From: Pseudomonas sp.
GTDB taxonomy: Bacteria; Pseudomonadota; Gammaproteobacteria; Pseudomonadales; Pseudomonadaceae
NCBI GenBank assembly: GCA_003525045.1
Contig: DQGF01000291.1
Location: 9,113-26,394, forward strand
DNA: 17,282 nt
Direction: 5' to 3'
Shown: positions 9,159 to 17,261 of the stretch, piece after piece
Position numbering within the stretch: position 1 is the stretch's first letter
How the letters are laid out: every line of letters starts with the position of its first letter
The notes under the pieces: generated by a model
The model's input: the letters and a program-made list of their open reading frames with translations, nothing else
The model's database searches: none
What the model was told of the DNA's origin: nothing
Made by a program: the position numbers and the translations under genes

Positions 9159-10502
9159 TTACAAGATCGACAGCGGGTAGTCGACGATCAGGCGGAACTC
9201 TTTCACGTCGCCTTCACCTTCGTCGTCGTTAGCGAAGTGCCATGCTTGACGAATGCGGAAGGAAAGATCTTTTGCCGGGCCAGTCTGAACAACGTACTTG
9301 GCTTCGAAGTTGGTTTCGTTGTGTTTGCCATCCGAACCGTAAATCGGATCACCGTTAGCTTTACGGTACACACTGTTGGCAGCCAGACCGGTGCCATCGA
9401 TGTCCCAACCTTTCACGTAACGGGTCATGAAGCTCAGACCTGGAACGCCGTACTCGGCCATTTTCAGGTCGTAACGGACCTGGGCAGACTTCTCGTTAGG
9501 GGCGTTGAAGTCAGAGTACTGGATGGAGTTGGCGAGGAAGATCGAGTCGCCGCCGCGGTTGTTCTTGCCCACACCGATGTAGTCGAACGGGGTGTCACCG
9601 TTGACCTTCTGGAAGGCGACAGTGATGGTGTGTGCTTTCAGGAACGAGAAAGCAGCTGCCAGGGAGAACGTAGTGTTGCTGATGTCGCCCGCTTTGGCAT
9701 CACCGGTATCGGTAGTGCGGTAGATGTTACCGTCCAGGTTAACCGACTGATCGCCGCCCATTGGGATGGTGTAGTTCAGGTTGGCGTAGTACTGGTTCCA
9801 GATATCTTCCAGCTTGGCACCGTACAGCGATGCGCTCAGGCTGTCGGTGATGCCGTACTTGCCACCGAAATAATCGATCTTGTTAGCTTCTTCGCCGGCG
9901 TAGGTTGCAAACAGGCCGCCGTCACGGGCATTTCTGTCCTGGCTGGTCGACGAGTAGAAGTGACCGGCTTCGAGGTCAAGGTCTTTGATTTCGCTGCTCT
10001 GCAGTTGGAAACCGCTGGCAGTTTGAGGCAGGATACGGGAACCGCCCACAGCGAACACTGGCGAAGTGCTTGGCTGCATGTCACCGACTTTCAGCTCGGT
10101 TTTGGATACGCGGAATTTAACGGCTGCACCGGCTTTGCCCTGGCTGTCGTTGACGTGGCCATCGGCGTCGCGGCTCATGTTGCCAGTGCCGCCAGTGCCG
10201 TCGCCACCGTCCAGTTTGATTGCCAGGTAACCGAACGCATCGACGCCGACGCCTACGGTACCTTGGGTGTAACCGGAGCTAAGGTTGCCCCAGAAACCTT
10301 GTGTCCAGTCTTTCTGGTCGTTGCCGCCGTCTTTGTTATCACGGTTGAAGTAATAGTTGCGCAGCAGCAAGTCGAATTTCGCGTCTTCAACAAAGCCTTT
10401 GGCTTCAGACTGGTCACTTACAAATGGTGCGGCCGTAGCCAATTGAGAACCGGCTGCTGCTGCAACTGCCAGTGCGATCATGCTCCACTTCATCACGCGC
10501 AT
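9159..10502 (-). CDS. oprD: OprD-family outer-membrane porin
   Basis: A 447-residue substrate-specific porin. A Sec signal peptide (MRVMKWSMIALAVAAAAGSQ, cleavage near LATAA, about residue 25) leads into the mature start FVSDQSEAKGFVEDAKFDLL. RNYYFNRD, WTQGFWGNL, VDAFGYLAIKLDGG, SGFQLQSSEI, AGDISNTTFSLAAAF and the C-terminal FRLIVDYPLSIL, which ends the last beta strand, all match P. aeruginosa OprD as I remember it. That protein is the basic amino acid and dipeptide channel that also admits carbapenems. The neighbours HIT, slyX and cold shock gene support orthology to PA0958. The start at 10502 follows AAAGGAG; Met4 is an alternative. Upstream lies a tandem TGTCGCAAAT repeat, a candidate arginine-regulator site. 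The extracellular loops differ from the PA protein, so substrate range may differ. Confidence 0.93.
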   Translation of the reverse strand: MRVMKWSMIALAVAAAAGSQLATAAPFVSDQSEAKGFVEDAKFDLLLRNYYFNRDNKDGGNDQKDWTQGFWGNLSSGYTQGTVGVGVDAFGYLAIKLDGGDGTGGTGNMSRDADGHVNDSQGKAGAAVKFRVSKTELKVGDMQPSTSPVFAVGGSRILPQTASGFQLQSSEIKDLDLEAGHFYSSTSQDRNARDGGLFATYAGEEANKIDYFGGKYGITDSLSASLYGAKLEDIWNQYYANLNYTIPMGGDQSVNLDGNIYRTTDTGDAKAGDISNTTFSLAAAFSFLKAHTITVAFQKVNGDTPFDYIGVGKNNRGGDSIFLANSIQYSDFNAPNEKSAQVRYDLKMAEYGVPGLSFMTRYVKGWDIDGTGLAANSVYRKANGDPIYGSDGKHNETNFEAKYVVQTGPAKDLSFRIRQAWHFANDDEGEGDVKEFRLIVDYPLSIL

Positions 10503-10580
10503 CGTGATTTGCTCCTTTGGTTTTTAGAAGAGTACTGCCGTCCCACCTGTTTTATTATCTGGGCGGCTCTTTCTTTTTGT

Positions 10581-10607
10581 GTCGGCGCAAACTTATATCA
10601 CGCCGAC
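10581..10607 (-). promoter_or_regulatory. Inverted repeat upstream of oprD, candidate operator
   Basis: GTCGGCG (10581-10587) and its perfect complement CGCCGAC (10601-10607) are separated by 13 bases. The repeat centres lie 20 bases apart, roughly two helical turns. The spacer includes TATAAG on the minus strand (10592-10597), a possible -10 for oprD about 90 bases before its ATG. It could bind a dimeric regulator or fold in the mRNA leader. Confidence 0.35.
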
Positions 10608-10655
10608 CATGTTGGCGATACTTGCGTATCTAACCGTTCAGCTTCTTTACGACCG

Positions 10656-10686
10656 TGTCGCAAATGGCTCGGTAGATGTCGCAAAT
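10656..10686. promoter_or_regulatory. Tandem TGTCGCAAAT repeat upstream of oprD, candidate ArgR site
   Basis: TGTCGCAAAT occurs at 10656-10665 and again at 10677-10686, a direct repeat with exactly 21 bases between starts. Pseudomonas ArgR sites are tandem TGTCGC-headed half sites of about 21 bases, and P. aeruginosa oprD is known to be induced by arginine through ArgR. The AA dinucleotide expected later in each half site is not matched, so the assignment is partial. The pair lies 154-184 bases upstream of the oprD start. Confidence 0.45.
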
Positions 10687-10812
10687 TTACAGCCCGGACG
10701 CAACTGGATTGACAACTTCAGCGTCGTTTTCCTGGGCCTGAGTATCGGTAAAAAGAGTCCCTGGTGAAACGTTTGAATCTCCATCGGGCAACCCTGCCAC
10801 TGTTTTTATGTG

Positions 10813-10849
10813 CCTTGAAGGCTTCCGCTTCCAGCGGACGCTTTGAAGG
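10813..10849. other. Strong 37-base hairpin in non-coding spacer
   Basis: An inner perfect stem, tccgct (10824-10829) with agcgga (10833-10838), closes a 3-base loop. An outer stem, 10813-10823 with 10839-10849, pairs with two mismatches and one wobble. No U-run follows on either strand, so it is not a standard terminator. It may be part of an untranslated leader or a small RNA; there is no direct evidence for either. Confidence 0.4.
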
Positions 10850-11249
10850 CGATGTGGGTGTGAATGCAACAAGCGTGCACAAATCAGAAATCCGTCGCTA
10901 TTTTTTTCTGAAGCCCTGCCTGTCGCTGTAGATACCTCATGAAACCGGGGGTTCGGCGTTGTTTTGTTGGAGCTTGACGCCATGTTTTGCATGGTGTTGC
11001 GTCACTTGACCGGCTGCGTGACAACCAAAAACGTTACCGGTTCACCCCGCCAGTGAGTAAACGGCGGATGCCCGTCGCATTGAGCGTAGACGCACTGTGC
11101 GAATTTGGTGCAAAAAATCTTGATCGTTGTGCTGAAATCACACAGTGGCGCCCTCTGCAAATCTGAACGCATCGTTGTTAATCAGTCATGTTCGCGTTTT
11201 TCGCAGGCGCGTTGGTTCTGCGTTGGTGCGTTCTGAGGGAGAATGTCCC

Positions 11250-11363
11250 ATGTTGGGTCGCTTGTGGCTGTTGACAGGGTTCGACGTGAAGCAAGCGGCG
11301 ATCGCAGGTATGCTGCCGGCCTGTCGCTTGGTGCGCCGTCTCTCGGGATGGGCGCTAAGCTGA
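11250..11363 (+). CDS. Possible 37-codon ORF just upstream of the HIT gene
   Basis: An ATG at 11250 is preceded by GAGGGAG (11235-11241) with an ideal 8-base gap, a better ribosome site than several real genes here. The 37-residue product begins MLGRLWLLTGFDVKQAAIAG and ends RRLSGWALS: basic and hydrophobic, with no recognised domain. The TGA lies 30 bases before the HIT start, so it could be a leader peptide or a translation-coupling ORF. It may equally be chance, since high-GC DNA gives many short frames. Conservation of the reading frame would decide this; I would not name it a gene without that. Confidence 0.3.
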   Translation: MLGRLWLLTGFDVKQAAIAGMLPACRLVRRLSGWALS

Positions 11364-11393
11364 AAAATGAATGACCCGGCGGGAGTGCGCGCA

Positions 11394-11819
11394 ATGTTCG
11401 CTTTAGATCCACGACTTCAACAAGACACGCTACCGATCGGGGATTTCCCGCTCTGCCGGTTGCTGTTGTCCAACGATTCGAACTACCCCTGGTTCATCCT
11501 CGTGCCACGCCGCGAGGATATCAGCGAGATATTTCAGCTGGGTGTCGCAGATCAACAGCAGCTTTGGCAGGAAACGAGCGCGTTGGCGGAAATGCTCAAG
11601 GACTCGTTCGACGCGGACAAGTTGAACGTCGCGGCCCTGGGTAACGTCGTCAGTCAGTTGCACATGCATGTGATTGTGCGCAAACGTGAGGACGCGGCCT
11701 GGCCCGCCCCGGTGTGGGGCAAGCATCAGGCCGTGCCTTACAATGCAGAGCAGGTCGCGGTGATTCGCGAACGGTTACGCTTGGTGTTAACCGATGATTT
11801 TACGTTTCTGGAGGTCTGA
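11394..11819 (+). CDS. HIT family nucleotide hydrolase (His-triad domain)
   Basis: A 141-residue cytosolic histidine-triad protein, a nucleotide hydrolase or transferase of the Ap4A-hydrolase-like branch. The active-site strand is NVVSQLHMHVIVRK (residues 84-97), with His90 as the expected nucleophile and His92. The first position of the classical H-x-H-x-H triad is Gln88. AAWPAPVWG (101-109) is the usual C-terminal signature of this proteobacterial subgroup. I chose the ATG at 11394 (MFALDPRLQQDTL) because GGGAG sits nine bases before it and the Pseudomonas proteins I recall begin MFALD. The earlier in-frame ATG at 11367 has no ribosome site. slyX follows after three bases with its ribosome site inside this gene's end, forming a two-gene unit as in P. 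aeruginosa PA0959-PA0960. The substrate is unknown. Confidence 0.9.
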   Translation: MFALDPRLQQDTLPIGDFPLCRLLLSNDSNYPWFILVPRREDISEIFQLGVADQQQLWQETSALAEMLKDSFDADKLNVAALGNVVSQLHMHVIVRKREDAAWPAPVWGKHQAVPYNAEQVAVIRERLRLVLTDDFTFLEV

Positions 11820-11822
11820 ATC

Positions 11823-12029
11823 ATGAGCCTGGAAGCACGCGTTACCGATCTGGAGAGCCAATTGGCGTTTCAGGATGACACCATCCAGGCATTGAGTGAT
11901 GTGCTGGCGACGCAGCAGCGCGCAGTGGAGCGCCTGCAACTGCAGATGGCCGCATTGCTCAAGCGGCAAGAAGAAATGGCCGGCCAGTTCGAGACGTTTG
12001 AAGAAGAGGCGCCACCGCCGCATTACTAG
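11823..12029 (+). CDS. slyX: SlyX family coiled-coil protein
   Basis: A 68-residue protein. Residues 1-52 are a continuous heptad-type coiled coil ([20 protein letters not shown] onward), ending in the acidic, proline-rich tail EEEAPPPHY, whose PPHY end is the SlyX trademark. Family members are small soluble oligomers of unknown role, often near slyD in enterobacteria. The ATG at 11823 follows GGAGG (about 11810-11814) lying within the end of the HIT gene, so the two are translated together. An intrinsic terminator 25 bases after the stop closes the unit. Confidence 0.93.
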   Translation: MSLEARVTDLESQLAFQDDTIQALSDVLATQQRAVERLQLQMAALLKRQEEMAGQFETFEEEAPPPHY

Positions 12030-12053
12030 CTTTTGTTTCAAAAAAAAGGCAAT

Positions 12054-12090
12054 AAAAAACCGCGAACAGCCAGGCTGTTCGCGGTTTTTT
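12054..12090. terminator. Bidirectional terminator between slyX and the cold-shock gene
   Basis: A perfect 17-bp inverted repeat (12054-12070 with 12074-12090) closes a CAG loop. Its core is ccgcgaacagc, with six A before and seven T after. It ends both the plus-strand HIT-slyX transcript and the convergent minus-strand cold-shock gene. Confidence 0.94.
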
Positions 12091-12101
12091 TCAGCCTTGA
12101 A

Positions 12102-12704
12102 TCAGCGTCGCGGCAAAGCGGCGATCACATCTTCGGCTTGCAGGCCTTTGTCACGATTCATGACGGAGAACTCAACGCGCTGGCCTTCGACCAGGACACG
12201 GTGGCCTTCGCCGCGAATGGCCCGGAAATGCACGAAAATATCATCGCCGGAATCACGGGAAATAAAGCCGAAGCCTTTTGAGGTATTGAACCACTTGACG
12301 GTGCCGGTATCGCGGTTGCTCATGTCATAGCTTGGCGAAGCGGCGGCCGGTGACGATTTGTAGAAACTGATGGCCAGGTGCAGAAGAACGGCGATCAGGG
12401 CAACGATCAGGCTGAACAGAACGGCGGGTTGACCGGCGATGATGGGCATCGGCGCCAGCAGCGTCAGGGTTTGCAGTACGACAGCCAGAACCAGAAGGAC
12501 GCTGACCAGGTTTTGCAGTTGATGACGCGGCCCTTTGTTCCAGTAAGGGATAACAGGAGCGAGGGTGAGGTTGAGCAGGCCGAAAAAGGCCAGGTACAGC
12601 GCATCGGGTTGTTGCAGGTAAGGTACGGCTTCGGATCGCAGGCTAGGGATGAAGGACAGCAGCAGGGCCGCTGCGCCCATTAGCAGGTGGACGATTTTCA
12701 ACAT
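12102..12704 (-). CDS. Membrane protein with C-terminal cold-shock domain
   Basis: A 200-residue fusion. Residues 1-115 hold about four hydrophobic segments (roughly 1-20, 34-54, 66-88 and 93-115); residues 116-131 are a Ser/Ala-rich linker. Residues 132-200 are a complete cold-shock domain ([20 protein letters not shown]), with RNP1 KGFGFI (143-148) and RNP2 DIFVHF (155-160). This would tether a single-stranded RNA/DNA-binding fold to the inner surface of the membrane. Met128 (codon 12321-12323) lies exactly where a free CspA-type protein would start ([12 protein letters not shown]), but no Shine-Dalgarno precedes it. The full-length start at 12704 also has only a weak site (gtgag). The position matches P. 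aeruginosa PA0961. Cold induction is not shown by the sequence. Confidence 0.88.
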   Translation of the reverse strand: MLKIVHLLMGAAALLLSFIPSLRSEAVPYLQQPDALYLAFFGLLNLTLAPVIPYWNKGPRHQLQNLVSVLLVLAVVLQTLTLLAPMPIIAGQPAVLFSLIVALIAVLLHLAISFYKSSPAAASPSYDMSNRDTGTVKWFNTSKGFGFISRDSGDDIFVHFRAIRGEGHRVLVEGQRVEFSVMNRDKGLQAEDVIAALPRR

Positions 12705-13108
12705 TTTGATTAACTCACGTTAAGACGGATCACAAGGAAGAGCTGACGGAGCACGGTTCGCTTCAGATCAATAAGAGGCGTTGGACACGTACCCGGTATC
12801 AGCCTATGCGCAGCACCCGGAAAAATAGATGCCAGCGACACACCGCCTATTTAACAGCAAAGCTGCAGGCTACTCAAATCAAGGAGTCCAGCGGTGCACC
12901 GGGGGCGATTTGTCGCACGTTGATTTTGCATCAGGTTGTATAGGAAATCGTTCTGACTAGGACGGTCTCCATGATCTGTCTTGCGCTGTTGGCTTATCCT
13001 ACGTTGATGGTCATAAAGTCATCTGGAGATAACGTTGCGCCTGCGTTTTTATAAGAATCGCAACATGGCTCTTATCAAAACCAGGAATGGCAAAGGAGTG
13101 TCAACGGT
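12705..13108. other. Non-coding spacer between divergent cold-shock and RHH genes
   Basis: About 400 bases with no credible ORF on either strand. The left part is the leader and promoter region of the minus-strand cold-shock gene. The right part leads to the RHH gene, with a possible weak promoter (TTGATG near 13004, GATAAC near 13027) and a T-rich stretch near 13046. I see no hairpin terminator or repeat. In P. aeruginosa I recall a Dps-like gene (PA0962) in this interval; no remnant is visible here. Confidence 0.55.
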
Positions 13109-13447
13109 ATGGTTTATGAAAACAGGCAAAGCGAGGGAAGAGGCGGTCTACCCAAGGATATAAGGATCGATCCATTTGTCAGCGAATTCGATATGGGGCT
13201 GGCCCAGCCTTTATCCCGATCAGTGCGCTTGAATGGCTTTGCGACCTGTTTGCGGCTTGAACAAGTCTATTGGGATATTTTGAGTGAAATGGCCAGGGTC
13301 AATCGTTGCTCGGTGAGTGCGCTGCTGTCTCACGTGGACCGTGAAGTGCATTTGCGGCACGGCGGGGTGAAGAATTTCAGCGGGCTGGTGCGAGTTGTCT
13401 GCGTGGTGCACAGCCTGAAGGAAGGGAATTGCCCGGCGATGGCCTAG
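13109..13447 (+). CDS. Ribbon-helix-helix domain protein (RHH_4 type)
   Basis: A 112-residue basic protein. A 35-residue polar N-terminal tail precedes a ribbon-helix-helix fold at about 37-105: SRSVRLNGFATCLRLEQVYW forms the beta strand and first helix, MARVNRCSVSALLSHVD the second helix, and FSGLVRVVCVVHSLK a trailing helix. The pattern RSVRLxGxxTxLRLEQxxWxxL fits the RHH_4 family, whose members are uncharacterised putative DNA-binding proteins. AAAGGAG (about 13092-13098) gives a good ribosome site for the ATG at 13109. It may be a transcription factor or an antitoxin-like protein, but no toxin gene lies beside it. Whether it controls the divergent cold-shock gene or the downstream fmdB-aspS promoter is open. 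Confidence 0.78.
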   Translation: MVYENRQSEGRGGLPKDIRIDPFVSEFDMGLAQPLSRSVRLNGFATCLRLEQVYWDILSEMARVNRCSVSALLSHVDREVHLRHGGVKNFSGLVRVVCVVHSLKEGNCPAMA

Positions 13448-13478
13448 CGGGGGCATGTGGAATGCGTTGAGTGTCGAT

Positions 13479-13523
13479 CTGTGCAGTCTTACGGCTGCAC
13501 AGGCTGCATTTAATGGATATAAT
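13479..13523 (+). promoter_or_regulatory. fmdB-aspS promoter with inverted repeat over the -35 region
   Basis: A perfect -10 TATAAT lies at 13518-13523. The -35 position (about 13495-13500, ctgcac) is weak and lies within an 8-bp perfect inverted repeat, CTGTGCAG (13479-13486) with CTGCACAG (13495-13502). The repeat could be an operator or a hairpin ending the upstream RHH transcript, though no T-run follows it. Confidence 0.5.
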
Positions 13524-13584
13524 CCCGCTCTTTGCCGCAAAACCCAGCGTGCGCGGTAGCAATCTGATCGCCGAGACAACCCCC

Positions 13585-13806
13585 ATGCCGATGTACGACT
13601 ATCAATGTGCTTCCTGTGGTCATCAGTTGGAAGCCATTCAAAAGATCAGCGCAGCACCGCTGGTCGACTGCCCTGCCTGCCAGGCGCCAGAGCTTAAAAA
13701 GATGCTGTCCATGCCGGGCTTCCGCCTCAGCGGCACCGGCTGGTACGAAACCGATTTCAAGACCGGTTCGAAGAAGAACCTGGCCGGCGGCGACAAAGCT
13801 GACTAG
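13585..13806 (+). CDS. FmdB family zinc ribbon protein
   Basis: A 73-residue protein starting MPMYDYQCASCGHQLEAIQK. Four cysteines (Cys8, Cys11, Cys29, Cys32) form a zinc ribbon of the FmdB/CxxC_CxxC type, and a glycine/lysine-rich tail ends in GGDKAD. The family is widespread and mostly uncharacterised, with a suggested regulatory role. I chose the ATG at 13585 over a longer in-frame reading because the FmdB motif always lies at the extreme N-terminus; Met3 is a possible alternative. The ribosome site is weak (cgccgagac). The gene lies 122 bases upstream of aspS in the same direction, and the pair probably shares the promoter near 13518. Confidence 0.9.
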   Translation: MPMYDYQCASCGHQLEAIQKISAAPLVDCPACQAPELKKMLSMPGFRLSGTGWYETDFKTGSKKNLAGGDKAD

Positions 13807-13876
13807 GGTCTGGAACCTGAGTGAACGACTACGCGTGAGCTCTTGCATCATATGGCGCCCTTCATAAGGGCAGGAT

Positions 13877-13918
13877 ATGAGCAAGATCTCCAAACGAATT
13901 TCGAATTACGAGAAGTGA
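13877..13918 (+). CDS. Possible 13-codon leader ORF before aspS
   Basis: The reading frame [13 protein letters not shown] starts at 13877 after aggg-cagg, which is close to a ribosome site, and stops 10 bases before the aspS ATG. A small hairpin (gccctt 13857-13862 with aagggc 13866-13871) precedes it. The frame has no run of Asp or Asn codons, so a classical charging attenuator is not supported. It may well be chance. Confidence 0.2.
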   Translation: MSKISKRISNYEK

Positions 13919-13928
13919 AACCACTACC

Positions 13929-15704
<1,776 letters not shown>

Positions 15705-15714
15705 GGCTGAACTG

Positions 15715-15747
15715 AAGGGCGTATCTTCGGATGCGCCCTTTCTTTTT
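15715..15747 (+). terminator. Intrinsic terminator after aspS
   Basis: Stem 15715-15725 pairs with 15730-15740 (11 bp, one G-U pair) around a UUCG tetraloop, followed by TCTTTTT. It separates aspS from yebC, so yebC should have its own promoter or depend on read-through. Confidence 0.88.
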
Positions 15748-15832
15748 AGATCGAGAGCAGGTCGAGATTTTTTCTTGCTGGCCGGCGCCTTGGCGCGGCG
15801 GGCAATGTTTCAAAGAGAATTCGGAGCGAGTT

Positions 15833-16579
15833 ATGGCGGGTCATTCCAAGTGGGCGAACATCAAGCACCGCAAAGAACGTCAGGATGCCAAGAAGGGCAA
15901 GATTTTCACCAAGTGGATTCGTGAGCTGACCGTTGCTGCCCGGCAGGGCGGCGCTGATCCGGGCTCCAACCCGCGTCTGCGTCTGGCACTGGACAAGGCC
16001 CTTGGTGCAAACATGAGCCGCGACATCATTGATCGCGCGGTGGCCCGTGGTGCCGGAGCTGCCGACACCGACGACATGGTTGAACTGACCTACGAAGGTT
16101 ATGGCCCGGGCGGCGTGGCGGTGATGGTCGAGTGCATGACCGACAACCGCAATCGCACTGCAGCCGCTGTTCGTCATGCGTTCAGCAAATGCGGGGGCAA
16201 CCTGGGTACTGACGGTTCGGTGGCCTACCTGTTCGAGCGCAAGGGGCAGATTTCCTTCGCACCAGGCGTTGATGAGGATGCGCTGATGGAAGCGGCCATG
16301 GAGGCCGACGCCGACGATGTGGTGACCCACGAAGACGGTTCCATCGACGTATTTACCTCGTTTGCCGGCTTCTACTCGGTGCGTAATGCGCTGGAAGCGG
16401 CCGGTTTCAAAGGTGATGACGCGGAAATCGTCATGCTGCCGACCACCAGTGCCGAACTGGACCTGGAAGGCGCCGAGAAGGTGCTCAAGCTGATCGACAT
16501 GCTCGAAGACCTGGATGACGTGCAGAACGTCTATTCCAACGCGGATATCCCTGAATCGGTGGCTGCACAGCTCGGTTAA
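15833..16579 (+). CDS. pmpR: YebC/PmpR family regulator/translation factor
   Basis: A 248-residue cytosolic protein of the YebC family. It opens with the invariant [20 protein letters not shown], followed by [50 protein letters not shown] and the acidic C-terminal domain [20 protein letters not shown]. Length is standard. A longer in-frame reading from 15731 is rejected because MAGHSKW is the universal start and GGAGCG lies six bases before it. In P. aeruginosa the orthologue (PA0964, PmpR) represses the PQS quorum circuit. Fluorescent pseudomonads generally lack PQS, so the local target may differ. YebC proteins have also been implicated in translation. It lies between aspS and ruvC, as in most gammaproteobacteria. 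Confidence 0.96.
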   Translation: MAGHSKWANIKHRKERQDAKKGKIFTKWIRELTVAARQGGADPGSNPRLRLALDKALGANMSRDIIDRAVARGAGAADTDDMVELTYEGYGPGGVAVMVECMTDNRNRTAAAVRHAFSKCGGNLGTDGSVAYLFERKGQISFAPGVDEDALMEAAMEADADDVVTHEDGSIDVFTSFAGFYSVRNALEAAGFKGDDAEIVMLPTTSAELDLEGAEKVLKLIDMLEDLDDVQNVYSNADIPESVAAQLG

Positions 16580-16594
16580 GGGCGACTAAGATCC

Positions 16595-16688
16595 AATGTG
16601 GGAGCGAGCCTGCTCGCGAATGCGGATATTCAGGCAGCATCGTTGCTGAATATGAAACCGCTTTCGCGAGCAGGCTCGCTCCCACATT
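16595..16688. repeat. REP pair, family B (REPIN-like)
   Basis: Arms 16595-16620 and 16663-16688 are perfect 26-base reverse complements, 42 bases apart. The core GTGGGAGCGAGCCTGCTCGC differs from the family A repeats, and its GTGGG ends face outward. The loop holds its own stem (16626-16633 with 16646-16653, 8 bp perfect), so the whole element folds as one long cruciform-like hairpin between yebC and ruvC. Confidence 0.92.
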
Positions 16689-16736
16689 TGTTATTCGTGT
16701 ATTGAATATCGTGCTTTTACTTAAGCCGCAGGCATT

Positions 16737-17261
16737 ATGACTTTAATTCTTGGTATCGACCCCGGTTCGCGCATCACCGGGTATGGCGTGGTAAGCGATA
16801 CCGGGCGCGGCTGCGTTTACGTGGCGTCGGGTTGCATCCGCACCGGTTCCGGCGAGTTGCACGAGCGCCTGCAAATCGTCTATCGCAGCGTGCGTGAAGT
16901 TATTCAGACCTACGGCCCGGTGACCATGGGTATCGAAAAGGTATTCATGGCGCGCAACGCCGACTCTGCGTTGAAGCTCGGTCAGGCCCGTGGCGCGGCA
17001 ATCGTGGCCGGCGCCGAAGAGAATCTGGAAATCGCTGAATATACCGCAACACAGGTCAAGCAGGCCGTGACCGGAACCGGCGCGGCGAATAAAGAGCAAG
17101 TGCAGATGATGGTCATGCACATGTTGAAATTGACCAGCAAGCCGCAAATCGACGCGTCGGACGCCCTGGCCATTGCCATTTGTCATGCTCACACCCGGTC
17201 CAGCCTGTTACCTCATGGCCTGGGCGGGGCACGCAGTCGTGGCGGGCGCCTGCGTCTCTGA
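16737..17261 (+). CDS. ruvC: Holliday junction endonuclease RuvC
   Basis: A 174-residue resolvase that, as a dimer, cuts four-way junctions brought to it by RuvAB during recombinational repair. All four metal-binding acids are in place: Asp8 in [16 protein letters not shown], Glu67 in [20 protein letters not shown], and Asp139 and Asp142 in [15 protein letters not shown]. Length matches E. coli RuvC (173). The ATG at 16737 follows gcagg. The gene lies 157 bases after yebC, with a REP pair in the gap, so ruvC probably has its own promoter. ruvA and ruvB normally follow directly and would lie beyond the window end. Confidence 0.97.
   Translation: MTLILGIDPGSRITGYGVVSDTGRGCVYVASGCIRTGSGELHERLQIVYRSVREVIQTYGPVTMGIEKVFMARNADSALKLGQARGAAIVAGAEENLEIAEYTATQVKQAVTGTGAANKEQVQMMVMHMLKLTSKPQIDASDALAIAICHAHTRSSLLPHGLGGARSRGGRLRL

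Larger units (their letters stand above)
10503..11249. other. Long non-coding spacer upstream of oprD and HIT genes
   Basis: About 750 bases with no convincing gene. Short ORFs occur (e.g. a GTG-start 62-codon frame at 10579-10767), but they lack ribosome sites and recognisable protein character. The part next to oprD holds its AAAGGAG (about 10512-10518), AT-rich promoter candidates, a 7-bp inverted repeat (10581-10607) and a tandem repeat (10656-10686). Further on are a strong hairpin (10813-10849) and a clustered gcgttggt/gcgttct repetition (11209-11234). It must contain the oprD promoter on the minus strand and the promoter of the HIT-slyX unit on the plus strand, but I cannot place either with confidence. 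Confidence 0.6.

Noticed and set aside
9237..10712. 491-codon open frame on the plus strand
   Set aside because: Antisense shadow of oprD; no ribosome site or recognisable protein features.
10579..10767. 62-codon GTG-start frame upstream of oprD
   Set aside because: No ribosome site, overlaps likely oprD control elements, no domain; a short hydrophobic stretch alone is not enough.
10687..10992. 101-codon minus-strand frame upstream of oprD
   Set aside because: Low-complexity, polar translation with no family resemblance and no convincing ribosome site; overlaps the hairpin region.
11367..11393. Earlier ATG for the HIT protein
   Set aside because: No Shine-Dalgarno before it, while GGGAG precedes the ATG at 11394, which gives the family N-terminus.
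15731..15832. N-terminal extension of YebC
   Set aside because: The frame is open but the sequence is the aspS terminator and spacer; MAGHSKW is the invariant start with a proper ribosome site.
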